A DNA stretch of 35,025 bases from contig NZ_JADGDZ010000017.1 in NCBI RefSeq assembly GCF_016744625.1, forward strand, positions 18,890 to 53,914, in the 5' to 3' direction. This document shows positions 25,292 to 35,024 of this stretch, one piece after another (the first letter of the stretch is position 1; every line of letters begins with the position of its first letter). The position numbers and the translations under genes are program-made. The DNA is from Winogradskyella sp. (GTDB taxonomy: Bacteria > Bacteroidota > Bacteroidia > Flavobacteriales > Flavobacteriaceae). The notes beneath the pieces were generated by a model. That model was not told the DNA's origin. It saw only the letters and a program-made list of their open reading frames with translations, and searched no databases.

Positions 25292-28066
25292 ATGAAAAAA
25301 TTATTAGCACTACTATTTGTAATAGTAGCAGGAAGTTCATTTGCTCAAATTAAAATGCAAGGTGTTGTAAAAGATAGTATTGGCTCACCTTTAGAACTTG
25401 CCAATATTATTGCTATAAACCAAGAAACAAGCGCTTTAGAATCTTATGCTATTACTAATGATAAAGGCAAGTATATCCTTTCGTTAGGGAAAAATGGGAA
25501 GTATAAAATACAAGTCAGTTATATTGGATTAAAAACGTTTGAAACTATTATTAGCACTAAAGAAGAAAACATCACAAAAGATTTTAAACTACTCCCAGAT
25601 AATTCTTTAGATGCCGTAGAGCTAACTTACGATATGCCAGTAACTATTAAAGGAGATACATTGATATATAATGCAGATTCTTTTAAAAATGGTTCTGAGC
25701 GAAAATTAGAAGATGTATTAGAGAAACTTCCTGGTGTAGAAATAAATGAGGATGGGCAAGTTGAAGTTGAAGGCAAAGTCGTAAACAAACTCATGGTGAA
25801 TGGGAAGGATTTCTTTGATGGTGATACTAAGCTTGCAACCAAGAATATTCCTTCTAATGCCGTAGATAAGGTACAGGTTTTACGTAATTACTCTGAAGTA
25901 GGTCAGATGAGTGGTGTACGAAATAACCAAGATAATGTGGCTATAAATATTAAACTGAAAGAAGGGAAGGAAAATTTCTGGTTTGGAGATGTTACTGCTG
26001 GAGGCGGTGTTGCTCCATCACCAAATGACGAGTTATATTTAGTGCAACCAAAGTTATTTTATTACAGCCCTAAATACAGTATCAACTTAATTGGTGATAT
26101 GAATAATATTGGAGAAGTCGCTATTACAAACCGAGATCTTCGGAATTTTGGTGGAGGATTCAGAATGCCAAGTAATAATTCTGGTACCAGTATTAATTTA
26201 GGCAATAATGGACTTGGAGGCTTAACTAATATACAGAATGCACAAGAAGTAGTAACTAAACTTGCTGCTACTAATTTTAGTTATGCTCCTAACAAAGCAT
26301 TAGATTTAAGTGGGTTTTTAATTTATAATAGTAGTCGATTAAGAACAAGAGAAGCAAGCTTTGTAGATTATATTGAAATTGAAGACGATCCAAATACTCC
26401 TATTGATGAGTCTGCAAATATTCCACCAGATGAAGCAACATCTCAGACTGGTAGAGAAGCGACTAACCAAGCTATTGCAAAGTTAAGTGCTAGTTATAAG
26501 CCTAATGTAAATAATCAATTAGATTATGATATTTTGGCTCGAATTTCTGATGATAAGGAAAGGCAGAATTTATTCTCTTCAGTTGTTGGTAATACAAACC
26601 AACTAGACGAGGCAAAGCCATACAGTATTAATCAGAATGTGAATTATTATTACACGCTTAATGAAAATAACATTTTTGCTTTTGAAGCACAGCATTTAAT
26701 AAAAGATGAAGATCCATTCTATAATGCCTTATTAGTAAATGATCCAACAAATAATGATGCGACTAATCCTAGTGATAGAGATGCCTTTGATAACACGGCT
26801 TCTGGATTAGGTTTTAATCAAGATCAGTTTGGATATAACTTAAATCAAGAGCAACGGATTAAATCTAATCAGCTAGATGCCAAGTTAGATTACTTCAACA
26901 TTTTAAATGCAAAAAGCAATATTAATTTTACGTTAGGTACAATTTTAAGTAAGCAAGAGTTTAACTCTAATTTATTTCAATTTTTAGATGATGGATCTTT
27001 ATTCAACCCAACACCAACCTTTAATGATGGCTTAGATACCAATGATACGGAATACAATTTTAGCGATGTATATCTAGGTGTTCATTACAGGCTTAAAGTT
27101 GGTAAGTTCACTTTTACACCAGGATTGTCAATTCATGTATATAGTAATAAGAACACTCAGTTTGGAGCAACTTACGAAGATAATTTCTTTAGAGTATTAC
27201 CAGATTTCGAAACACGTATTCAATTTAAAAAAAGTGAAAGTTTAAGACTTCGTTACAATATGCGAAACTCTTTTACTGATGTAACCAAATTAGCACAAGG
27301 TTTGGTGTTAAATAATTTTAACAGCATACAATATGGTGAACCAGAATTACAAAATGCATTATCTCATAATGTAAGCTTATTCTATAGCAGCTTTAATTTG
27401 TTTAATTATACGAATGTATTTGCAGGAGCTAATTACAGCAAAAATATAGATCAGATTAGATCGCTCACGGATTTTGAAAGTGTTATTAGAACAAGTTCAT
27501 TCTTTAACTCGCAATTTGCAGATGAGAGTGCGAGTTTATTCGGGCGCGTTCAACGTACTTTTGGTAAAATTAGAGCGAGTCTAAGAACAAATTTTAATTA
27601 TAGTAAACTTAACCAGTTTATACAAGGAAGTCAGTCTGTAAATGAAAGCTTTACACAAAGTTATACGCCAGAAATACGTACAAACTTTAGAGAAGCACCA
27701 AACGTGAGATTAAGGTATAGTTATACGGTTAGAGATAACGATCAAGGAGCAAATACCACTAAGTTTATTACTAGAGCTCCATCGATTGAGTTTGATGCTT
27801 ATATCTGGGACGCTCTAACTTTTGTTACTGACTTTACCTATAATGAACAAGAAAGCAATGGGCAAAAGGATGCTTTTAAAACTTGGGATGCCTCTTTACG
27901 CTATAGAAAAAATAGAGATGCTAAATGGGAATATTCACTAAAAGCCTCTAATTTATTAGATATAGATTCTAATATCAGCAATGGTGCTGGTAATATTTCT
28001 GTATTTAGCTCAGAGACGTTTGTGCAACCAAGATTTGTTACTTTTAGGTTGACTTATACGTTGTAA
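25292..28066 (+). CDS. Outer-membrane beta-barrel receptor-like protein with carboxypeptidase-regulatory and plug-like domains
   Basis: The 924-residue protein has a signal peptide (about 1-18, ending SFAQ) and a carboxypeptidase-like beta-sandwich (about 20-105: MQGVVKDSIGSPLELANIIA, TNDKGKYILSLG). A plug-like region at about 130-225 includes GSERKLEDVLEKLPGVEINE and KLMVNGKDFF with VDKVQVLRNYSEVG. A long barrel of the family-3 outer-membrane type follows, ending FVTFRLTYTL. It resembles TonB-dependent receptors without a classic TonB box that I can point to. Receptors of this sort are often encoded beside GLPGLI genes in Bacteroidota. The substrate is unknown. The gene ends before a bidirectional terminator. 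Confidence 0.9.
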   Translation: MKKLLALLFVIVAGSSFAQIKMQGVVKDSIGSPLELANIIAINQETSALESYAITNDKGKYILSLGKNGKYKIQVSYIGLKTFETIISTKEENITKDFKLLPDNSLDAVELTYDMPVTIKGDTLIYNADSFKNGSERKLEDVLEKLPGVEINEDGQVEVEGKVVNKLMVNGKDFFDGDTKLATKNIPSNAVDKVQVLRNYSEVGQMSGVRNNQDNVAINIKLKEGKENFWFGDVTAGGGVAPSPNDELYLVQPKLFYYSPKYSINLIGDMNNIGEVAITNRDLRNFGGGFRMPSNNSGTSINLGNNGLGGLTNIQNAQEVVTKLAATNFSYAPNKALDLSGFLIYNSSRLRTREASFVDYIEIEDDPNTPIDESANIPPDEATSQTGREATNQAIAKLSASYKPNVNNQLDYDILARISDDKERQNLFSSVVGNTNQLDEAKPYSINQNVNYYYTLNENNIFAFEAQHLIKDEDPFYNALLVNDPTNNDATNPSDRDAFDNTASGLGFNQDQFGYNLNQEQRIKSNQLDAKLDYFNILNAKSNINFTLGTILSKQEFNSNLFQFLDDGSLFNPTPTFNDGLDTNDTEYNFSDVYLGVHYRLKVGKFTFTPGLSIHVYSNKNTQFGATYEDNFFRVLPDFETRIQFKKSESLRLRYNMRNSFTDVTKLAQGLVLNNFNSIQYGEPELQNALSHNVSLFYSSFNLFNYTNVFAGANYSKNIDQIRSLTDFESVIRTSSFFNSQFADESASLFGRVQRTFGKIRASLRTNFNYSKLNQFIQGSQSVNESFTQSYTPEIRTNFREAPNVRLRYSYTVRDNDQGANTTKFITRAPSIEFDAYIWDALTFVTDFTYNEQESNGQKDAFKTWDASLRYRKNRDAKWEYSLKASNLLDIDSNISNGAGNISVFSSETFVQPRFVTFRLTYTL

Positions 28067-28084
28067 TCGATTGAGAAAATTGAT

Positions 28085-28126
28085 AAAAAAAACCTTCGAT
28101 TCCATAGGTTGGAAGCGAAGGCTTTT
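28085..28126. terminator. Bidirectional terminator between convergent genes
   Basis: CCTTCGATTCC (28093-28103) pairs with GGAAGCGAAGG (28111-28121) with one mismatch. It is flanked by an A-run on the left (T-run for the minus strand) and CTTTT on the right. Confidence 0.85.
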
Positions 28127-28147
28127 AATTGGTGTCTTTTCCGGTTT

Positions 28148-29974
28148 CTAGTTGTCTCTATAAACGTGTACAACTCCAGTTATGGTATGTGGATTTCCAT
28201 CATAGTCTTCATAGTCTCCAGAGAAGTTAATGTCAATAAATTCACCAACTTCACCTAAAGCACTTAGGTTAAAGGTAATATTATTATTGGTGTCAGAAAC
28301 ACTAATACATTCGCCAATAAAGAAACCAGTGTCGTCGATTTCTCCAGTGCCATCAAAAACAAGATTATCATAAGTACCTAAATAATCAGGATTATTTAAA
28401 ATACCATTCATATAAATACAAGTATTTTGGTCATTACTACTTCCAAAAATATCTAAAGATGGTCCATTAGAATTAGGTCCTTCAGGATAAAAATTAGCTG
28501 AGATGTTTTCAAAAATTAATGCTGTTTCATCATCATCAATGGTATATTGAATAAACTCATCAATAGAATTACAGGCACTTATTGTACCTATATTAGTTAA
28601 TGGAGTTGTAAACGTATAATTAATACTATCTGTAACCTGAAGATTTACATAGTCACTACCTTTTATTCTAAAGGTGTTATCATCTTCACAGCGTAGCATG
28701 TTAATTTCAAACGTACCATCACTAACAGCATCAGTAAAAGTTTGGCCTCCATAACTTAATTGAACATAACCATCTGTAACCGCATTACCATCACAAGTAT
28801 TAAAATTACCAATAACAGTTTCAGCAATAATATCTGTATTATCAGGTATTACTATAGATATACTAGAGTCAGCTGCAAATGGACCAATTGTACTTGTGAA
28901 TAAAGGTGCTTCTCCACAGAAATCATAACTATAAACATTAAGTTCTAAGGTTTCATCACTTGGTACAAAACCACAAACTTCTCCATCTGAGTTAGTGTAA
29001 CCATAAGTAGTTCCGAAAGTAGCACTAGTAATACTTACCCAAAGGTTACCAAGTGCATTAGTTTCATCATCAGTTGCTGTGATGCAAAGCGTAATGGCTT
29101 CAGCAGGAATATCGCAGTTCCAGAATGAGAAATGAGATACTGTACCAACATACATATTACCTTGCAAAGTGGCTTGTCCTTCTTCTTTCCAATACCCATT
29201 GACTTCGTCAAAATACCAAAGCGGAATTGAAGCTGGAGCTATTCCCATTAAACTTGCATCGACAGGAATTTTAATTTCAGAAGTAGAACCTTCAGGTAAA
29301 TTTAAGTCTTCTCCATTGGTTCCTCTTAATTCAACTGTTAGCATACCTAATGTTTGTAACATGCGTTCTGCACCTGCTTCATTCTCTGCATATAACATAC
29401 CTGGCATTTGCATTGCCATATCTTCATCTGCAGGATCTAAGTGATGCATAATCACATCTACAGAACCAGAATAGGCTGAGCCATCTTCTTTTATAAAATT
29501 ACCATCTAAACTTACAGAGCTTCCATTGCCCATAGAGACGGTTTCAGAACTACCACTATTTACAGTGCCAATTACTGTAGCTTCAAGTAACATGATAGTA
29601 ACCTTGTTTATCCCATTAGATGGCACTACAGCACGAGATCCATGAATATAACCTGCTTTATTTGCTTTTATATAACCAAAGCGTTCTTTAACGTTAGCAT
29701 TATTAATTATAAAGACACCATTGCTATCTGTAGTTGCCGTTTCATTACCAATAGAAATTGTAACCCCTTCAATAGGATTCTTGTTCTTATCGATCACGTT
29801 ACCAAGAAAATTTCTTGAAATAGTATTACCGAAATATTCTGAAAACGTTTCAGGAATGTTTTCTTGTTGTTCTCCGCCTATTGGATTGCCGTCATCTTTT
29901 AGACAAGACGTAACTGCGAGTGCAGAAAGCAAAAGCACTAAAATAAGATTGGGAAATTTTTTAATGTTTTTCAT
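28148..29974 (-). CDS. Predicted surface lipoprotein with carboxypeptidase-regulatory-like domain
   Basis: The 608-residue protein has a lipoprotein signal peptide: hydrophobic core LILVLLLSALAVTSC with the lipid-modified cysteine at 24. The following CLKDDG resembles the C-x-K-D-D surface-export signal of Flavobacteriia lipoproteins, so outer-face location is inferred. A carboxypeptidase-regulatory-like sandwich lies at about 55-125 (NFLGNVIDKNKNPIEGVTIS, TTDSNGVFIINNA). A central segment (about 130-290) includes VDVIMHHLDPADEDMAMQMP and IPLWYFDEVNGYWKEEG. Further Ig-like units follow, with many cysteines in the second half (for example NFNTCDGNAVTDG, INMLRCEDD). No catalytic residues are evident. 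It is possibly an adhesin, or a cell-surface component of gliding or secretion machinery; this is not settled. Confidence 0.85.
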   Translation of the reverse strand: MKNIKKFPNLILVLLLSALAVTSCLKDDGNPIGGEQQENIPETFSEYFGNTISRNFLGNVIDKNKNPIEGVTISIGNETATTDSNGVFIINNANVKERFGYIKANKAGYIHGSRAVVPSNGINKVTIMLLEATVIGTVNSGSSETVSMGNGSSVSLDGNFIKEDGSAYSGSVDVIMHHLDPADEDMAMQMPGMLYAENEAGAERMLQTLGMLTVELRGTNGEDLNLPEGSTSEIKIPVDASLMGIAPASIPLWYFDEVNGYWKEEGQATLQGNMYVGTVSHFSFWNCDIPAEAITLCITATDDETNALGNLWVSITSATFGTTYGYTNSDGEVCGFVPSDETLELNVYSYDFCGEAPLFTSTIGPFAADSSISIVIPDNTDIIAETVIGNFNTCDGNAVTDGYVQLSYGGQTFTDAVSDGTFEINMLRCEDDNTFRIKGSDYVNLQVTDSINYTFTTPLTNIGTISACNSIDEFIQYTIDDDETALIFENISANFYPEGPNSNGPSLDIFGSSNDQNTCIYMNGILNNPDYLGTYDNLVFDGTGEIDDTGFFIGECISVSDTNNNITFNLSALGEVGEFIDINFSGDYEDYDGNPHTITGVVHVYRDN

Positions 29975-30083
29975 AGTGTGTTGATTTAATTGAGTTTTTG
30001 TTCATCTGAGTTGTTAACTCTTTGGTATAAAACAGTTTTAGCTATAGAATTCCTACCTAAATAGGTGAGAATTATTTGTAGAG

Positions 30084-30121
30084 TTAAAAAAACCCTCATA
30101 AAATAACTTTATGAGGGTTTC
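30084..30121 (-). terminator. Terminator of the Tricorn-like protease gene
   Basis: AACCCTCATAAA (30091-30102) and TTTATGAGGGTT (30108-30119) form a perfect 12-bp stem with a 5-nt loop. An A-run on the left gives a T-run for minus-strand RNA. It lies about 100 nt after the stop at 30219. Confidence 0.85.
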
Positions 30122-30218
30122 TTATATTTAATATAGACTTTAGAAGCATAAGATAATTTTTGTCTTATCAACTTAGTTTGGTTTCTCCCAAGTAACTAAT
30201 TTAAATTACTAGAATATT

Positions 30219-33200
30219 TTAATTCTTTTTTAGTCCTTTGGCAGTTCTATCTTCCTTGCTAGGAGGAGGTACTGAAATAGCAGGATTCGTTTTTAAAAGT
30301 TTCATTACTTCTTCAACTACTTTTTCCATTTGAGGATCTCGTCCTTGACTTAAAATATTTGGATTATCCCAAACTTCATAGTCAGGTTTTACACCAATTC
30401 CTTCTGCAAACCAATCTCCATTGTTTAAATATAATCTAGCACCTGGTACTGTTATGCGGCCTCCATCAATTAAACGGTGACCAGTAGCCGGACCTACTAG
30501 TATTCCTAAGGTTCTTTCTCCTACAATAGGACCGCCATTTAGTTCTCTAAAAGCCCAAGGCAGGCCATCTCCACCAGAACCAGCCCAACCATTAATAAGC
30601 ATACCCATTGGTCCAGTATTTGTTTTGTTTGGTGCTGTAGTATGTTTTCCATGGCGCCAGTATAAATTATAAATAGATGGACGTTTTAATAATTCTAAAA
30701 AACGATCAGCCAATTGACCACCTCCGTTAAAACGTTCATCAATAATAAAGCCTTCTTTATCTAATTGACCATAGAACATCTTAACTAATTCTAATTGCCC
30801 TTGACCACCTGTGTTAGACATATAAATATAGCCTAGTTTGCCACCAGATAAATTTTCTACCATTTTTCTATTGGATTCTATCCATTCGTGATATCGAAGT
30901 GTTCTTTCTTCACGTGGTGTAAGACATTTAACAACGAAATTTTTTGCATCCGAATCTTTACCAGTTTTACTAATGCTTATAGAAACAGTTTTGCCAGATA
31001 AACCATCGAAAGCTGCATAAGGTTCTTTGTTTATACTTACATCCATGCCGTTAACTCCAAGGATATAATCTCCAGTAGTTATATCTACTCCTGGTCTATC
31101 AAAAGGGGAACGCACCTCTGTATCCCAAAGTGCAGGTTTAACAATTCTTTTGATGCGATATTTGTTGTTATGCAATTCAAAATCAATCCCTAAAAAACCA
31201 GTTTGAATAAAATTAATTCTCTCAGAATCACCTCCAGAAGCATAAGTGTGTCCTGCGCTTAATTCTGCGTTTAGATTAGATTGAATATTTGTGACATCCC
31301 AACGTGTTCTTGCATCTTCAATTAATGCACCATAACGTGTTCTTAGTTCGTTCCAATCAACTTGTTGCATATCACTATCGTAAAAGAAATCGCGATGTCT
31401 TCTCCAAGTATCATTAAATATTTGTCTCCATTCTTCTTTTGGATTCCATTGCATCACCAAGTTTTTAGTAGAAATAGGGTCTTTAATTTTTTGTTTTGGC
31501 GCAGGTTTTATAATTCCATATTTCCCACTACTTCTCACAATTAATGATGAATTATCTGCTGTTGGTTTTACGCTTTGTATATTATCAATTATAGTTTCTT
31601 CTTCAAGCTTTTTTAAATCAAAGAGTTTCAAAGAAGGTTTATTGTCACGATCACCAGTTATCGGATATCTGGTATAAACAATTTTGCCATCAAAAGCATT
31701 AAGCGATCCTAAATTTCCTGATTTTGCTGGTAATATTGTAATTCTACTTTCAATATTATTCCAATCTATGACAAGAGGAGTTTCTGTTTTTTTATCCTCT
31801 TTTTTGTCTTCTGATTTATCAGGAGAATCTATTTTTACTTCATCATTTTTTGGAAGTAACAAGTACGGAGCATCTTTCGTTAGACTTAAAGCTGCTAATT
31901 GACTATTATTTGGATATATCCATGTGCCATCACCTAATCCACTGTAAGACGCATTAAAAGTTCTATCGGTAAGATAAAACAGATATTTACCATCAGTACT
32001 AAAAACGGGATCCCAATCTGAATAAAATCCGCTCGTAACCTGATGAACTTTGTTTTCAGTTAAACTATAAACAAAGATTGCATTATTTTGATTGTCAATA
32101 GTTTTAGTATAAGTAATCCATTTAGAATCATGAGCCCAATTAAAAGAAAATCCAAATCTTCCGCCATGACCATTGTTAAAAATATTATCATCAATTTTTG
32201 TTACTTTTTTAGAGGCCACATCAACGATATAGATATCGTTTTTTTCATCTATAAAAACCATTTTTTTACTATCTGGTGACCAATTTAAACTATAACCGAA
32301 ACCACCATTGCGATTGGTAACCTTTGTTGTTTTTTTTGTCACTGTATTTTGTAAATGAATCTCATATTCGCCAGTTTTATCACTCCACCAAGCAATTTGT
32401 TTACCATCTGGCGACCAAGATGGATTTTGATCAAAAGCACTACTAGATTGCGTAATATTAACTACATAGCCTTCTTTGGCAGGAACATTGAATAATTCAC
32501 CTCGAGCTTCAAAAACGATCCTCTTACCATCAGGTGAAGCACTCATGTTTTGTATACTGTTTCCAACATTTTTTATTTTTGGAATTTCAACAGATAAATC
32601 ACTTACTACATTTACGTTAACCGCGTTGTATTTTTCTGTTTTAAGATCCATTAAGTATAATGTTCCACCTGTTTCAAAAACTAGAGCGTCAGAACTTGCG
32701 GAAATGTAGGTAATGTCAAAATCAGTAAAACTTGTAATAGCTCTAATACTTTTGTCTTTAGTATTATAAACCCAAATATTTCTACGCATCTCTTTATCTC
32801 TATCAGATAGAAAATAGATGTTATCACCAGACCAAGAAGGTTTACCATCATTTGCATGATCGCTGGTTATTTTTTCAGCTTTGTTTTTTTTTAAATCATG
32901 AATAATAATATCAGAGGTCAATCCTCCTCTATATCTTTTAAAAGGATAATTTTCGGTAATCTTAGTGATATATGCTAACTGATTACCATCGTCAGAAAAA
33001 CTTGCTAATTCACCATAAGGAATGTTTAATTTATCTGGCATTCCACCTTTTTTTGAAATAAGAAAAAATTGTTGTGTTCTAGGCGTATTTATCTCTCTTC
33101 TAGAAGCAAACAGAATTTGTTTACCATCTGGATGCCAATCTAACATACGATCGGGAAATGAAGCATAAGTTATTCGATTTGGCACACCACCATTAACTGG

Positions 33201-33470
33201 CATAACATAGACATCGAGATTACCATTATAACTTGCAGTAAAAGCAATTTCCGATCCATCAGGCGAAAATTTAGGATAGGATTCTTCACCTTGAGAATGT
33301 GTTATTTGAATAGCTTGTCCGCCAGATCTAGGCATAATCCAGATATCTCCACCATACACAAACGTGATTTGCGTATCAGATACATCTACATGACGTATCA
33401 ATTTAGCATTAATTTGACTGAATGATGTTAAGGTTGTAAAAGCTAATAGGAATGTAATTAATAGTCTCAT
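30219..33470 (-). CDS. Tricorn-like S41 protease, exported
   Basis: The 1083-residue protein has a signal peptide (about 1-19, ending TSFSQ). A large beta-propeller region of PD40/WD40-like repeats follows (about 25-520), with many copies of the W-SPDGK pattern such as WSPDGKQIAW and WHPDGKQILF. A core region (about 670-750) and a PDZ domain (about 750-850) come next, then an S41 catalytic domain with catalytic His741 in SAGHTYASGG and nucleophile Ser965 in GWAGSGGDGLPW. Both agree with the Tricorn pattern. Archaeal Tricorn is cytosolic and degrades peptides after the proteasome; a signal peptide here points to a periplasmic or outer-face peptidase instead. Substrates are unknown. It is a monocistronic gene with its own terminator. 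Confidence 0.93.
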   Translation of the reverse strand: MRLLITFLLAFTTLTSFSQINAKLIRHVDVSDTQITFVYGGDIWIMPRSGGQAIQITHSQGEESYPKFSPDGSEIAFTASYNGNLDVYVMPVNGGVPNRITYASFPDRMLDWHPDGKQILFASRREINTPRTQQFFLISKKGGMPDKLNIPYGELASFSDDGNQLAYITKITENYPFKRYRGGLTSDIIIHDLKKNKAEKITSDHANDGKPSWSGDNIYFLSDRDKEMRRNIWVYNTKDKSIRAITSFTDFDITYISASSDALVFETGGTLYLMDLKTEKYNAVNVNVVSDLSVEIPKIKNVGNSIQNMSASPDGKRIVFEARGELFNVPAKEGYVVNITQSSSAFDQNPSWSPDGKQIAWWSDKTGEYEIHLQNTVTKKTTKVTNRNGGFGYSLNWSPDSKKMVFIDEKNDIYIVDVASKKVTKIDDNIFNNGHGGRFGFSFNWAHDSKWITYTKTIDNQNNAIFVYSLTENKVHQVTSGFYSDWDPVFSTDGKYLFYLTDRTFNASYSGLGDGTWIYPNNSQLAALSLTKDAPYLLLPKNDEVKIDSPDKSEDKKEDKKTETPLVIDWNNIESRITILPAKSGNLGSLNAFDGKIVYTRYPITGDRDNKPSLKLFDLKKLEEETIIDNIQSVKPTADNSSLIVRSSGKYGIIKPAPKQKIKDPISTKNLVMQWNPKEEWRQIFNDTWRRHRDFFYDSDMQQVDWNELRTRYGALIEDARTRWDVTNIQSNLNAELSAGHTYASGGDSERINFIQTGFLGIDFELHNNKYRIKRIVKPALWDTEVRSPFDRPGVDITTGDYILGVNGMDVSINKEPYAAFDGLSGKTVSISISKTGKDSDAKNFVVKCLTPREERTLRYHEWIESNRKMVENLSGGKLGYIYMSNTGGQGQLELVKMFYGQLDKEGFIIDERFNGGGQLADRFLELLKRPSIYNLYWRHGKHTTAPNKTNTGPMGMLINGWAGSGGDGLPWAFRELNGGPIVGERTLGILVGPATGHRLIDGGRITVPGARLYLNNGDWFAEGIGVKPDYEVWDNPNILSQGRDPQMEKVVEEVMKLLKTNPAISVPPPSKEDRTAKGLKKN

Positions 33471-33582
33471 AATTAATAATTTTGGTTATTATGTTAGGAA
33501 ATAATAATGTAGACTATTTTGATAGTAGAAAAGTGGGAATACTTCAAAGTTAACTTATTTTATTTTTAGAAATGTAGAAGAC

Positions 33583-33619
33583 TGAAAAAACCCTCACAAC
33601 TTAATAGTTATGAGGGTTT
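33583..33619 (-). terminator. Terminator of metK
   Basis: AAACCCTCACAAC and GTTATGAGGGTTT (33607-33619) pair with one mismatch around a short AT loop. An A-run on the left gives a T-run on the minus strand. It lies about 23 nt after the metK stop and resembles the stem at 30091-30119. Confidence 0.85.
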
Positions 33620-33641
33620 AATATAATTTTAAACTTGGTTT

Positions 33642-34895
33642 TTAAATATCGAAGGCTTTTTTTACCTTATCTACATAGTCCAATTTTTCCCAAGTAAACA
33701 ATTCCACATCTAAGGTAATTGGGTCTCCATTCGGTCGTTCAAAAGTTTTAGTAACAATCTCATTATGCCTTCCCATATGACCATAAGCTGCAGTTTCACT
33801 ATATATTGGGCGACGTAATTTTAAACGACTCTCTATTGCAGCTGGTCGCATATCAAAAATCTCTGTTACCTTTTTAGCGATTTCACCATCAGTTAAATTA
33901 AATGGACAAGTACCATATGAGTCAATAAATATTCCCATCGGCTCAACGACACCAATTGCGTAAGAAACCTGTACTAAAACTTCGTCGCACAATCCTGCAG
34001 CAACTAAATTTTTAGCAATATGTCTTGTTGCATAAGCGGCACTGCGATCTACTTTACTTGGATCTTTTCCAGAAAACGCTCCTCCACCATGCGCGCCTTT
34101 TCCACCGTAAGTATCTACTATAATTTTACGACCTGTTAAACCTGAATCGCCATGAGGTCCACCAATTACAAATTTTCCAGTTGGGTTAATATGGTATTTA
34201 ATATCATTATTAAATAAAGGCTTAATATGATCTGGCACTTTAGCAATAACTCTTGGAATTAAAATGGCTACAATATCTTTTCTAATCTTAGCCAACATTT
34301 TTTCTTCAGCATCAAAGTCATCATGTTGGGTGGAAACGACAATGGCATCGATTCGTTGTGGTGTATTATCATCACTATATTCAATGGTTACCTGACTTTT
34401 AGAATCTGGACGTAAATAAGTTATGTCTTTATTATCGCGACGTAATTCTGCTAATTCCTTCAAAATTAAATGCGAAATATCTAATGCCAAAGGCATAAAA
34501 TTATTGGTTTCGTTAGTCGCGTAACCAAACATCATCCCTTGGTCACCAGCACCTTGTTCTTCTTTGGAAGCTCTGTCAACACCACGATTTATATCTTCTG
34601 ATTGTTCATGTATAGCCGAAAGGACTCCACACGAATTACCATCAAACATATACTCACTTTTAGTGTAGCCTATTTTGTTAATGGTATCTCGAGCTATTTT
34701 TTGTACGTCCAAGTACGTATTAGACTTTACTTCACCAGCAAGTACAACCTGTCCAGTTGTCACCAAAGTTTCGCAAGCCACTTTAGATTCGGGGTCAAAG
34801 GCTAAAAAATTATCAATTAATGCATCACTGATTTGATCAGCAACTTTATCTGGATGGCCTTCAGAAACACTTTCTGAAGTAAATAAATATGGCAT
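33642..34895 (-). CDS. metK: S-adenosylmethionine synthase
   Basis: Makes SAM from methionine and ATP in the cytoplasm. The 417-residue protein carries the start [20 protein letters not shown] (ATP-binding), [18 protein letters not shown] (GAGDQG motif, about 115-120), [20 protein letters not shown], and the P-loop-like [20 protein letters not shown] (about 272-291). All are diagnostic. It is slightly longer than E. coli MetK (384), with extra sequence mainly between the GDQG motif and the dimer region (for example [22 protein letters not shown]). A terminator follows. The leader of about 54 nt shows no SAM-riboswitch-like structure that I can draw by eye. Confidence 0.98.
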   Translation of the reverse strand: MPYLFTSESVSEGHPDKVADQISDALIDNFLAFDPESKVACETLVTTGQVVLAGEVKSNTYLDVQKIARDTINKIGYTKSEYMFDGNSCGVLSAIHEQSEDINRGVDRASKEEQGAGDQGMMFGYATNETNNFMPLALDISHLILKELAELRRDNKDITYLRPDSKSQVTIEYSDDNTPQRIDAIVVSTQHDDFDAEEKMLAKIRKDIVAILIPRVIAKVPDHIKPLFNNDIKYHINPTGKFVIGGPHGDSGLTGRKIIVDTYGGKGAHGGGAFSGKDPSKVDRSAAYATRHIAKNLVAAGLCDEVLVQVSYAIGVVEPMGIFIDSYGTCPFNLTDGEIAKKVTEIFDMRPAAIESRLKLRRPIYSETAAYGHMGRHNEIVTKTFERPNGDPITLDVELFTWEKLDYVDKVKKAFDI

Positions 34896-34949
34896 AAATC
34901 CTATTTTAGATTAAAGTTATTTAAGAAAAAAATTCAGATTGCTTGGTCG

Positions 34950-35024
34950 CTAGAGAAGTACAAAACTTACTGCTTTAGCATTTTTTGTTTCGGCTAAAAT
35001 AAATTTAGCGTCAGAGGTTGCAAT
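34950..35024 (-). CDS. C-terminal fragment of an unidentified protein at the window edge
   Basis: The minus strand is open from the right edge to TAG (34952-34950), encoding 24 residues that read IATSDAKFILAETKNAKAVS and end FVLL. The composition looks coding, but the fragment is too short to identify. If real, metK begins about 55 nt downstream of it and may be co-transcribed. Confidence 0.35.
   Translation of the reverse strand: MATSDAKFILAETKNAKAVSFVLL

Noticed and set aside
34896..34949. SAM riboswitch before metK
   Set aside because: The leader is too short and AT-rich, and I can draw no matching helices.
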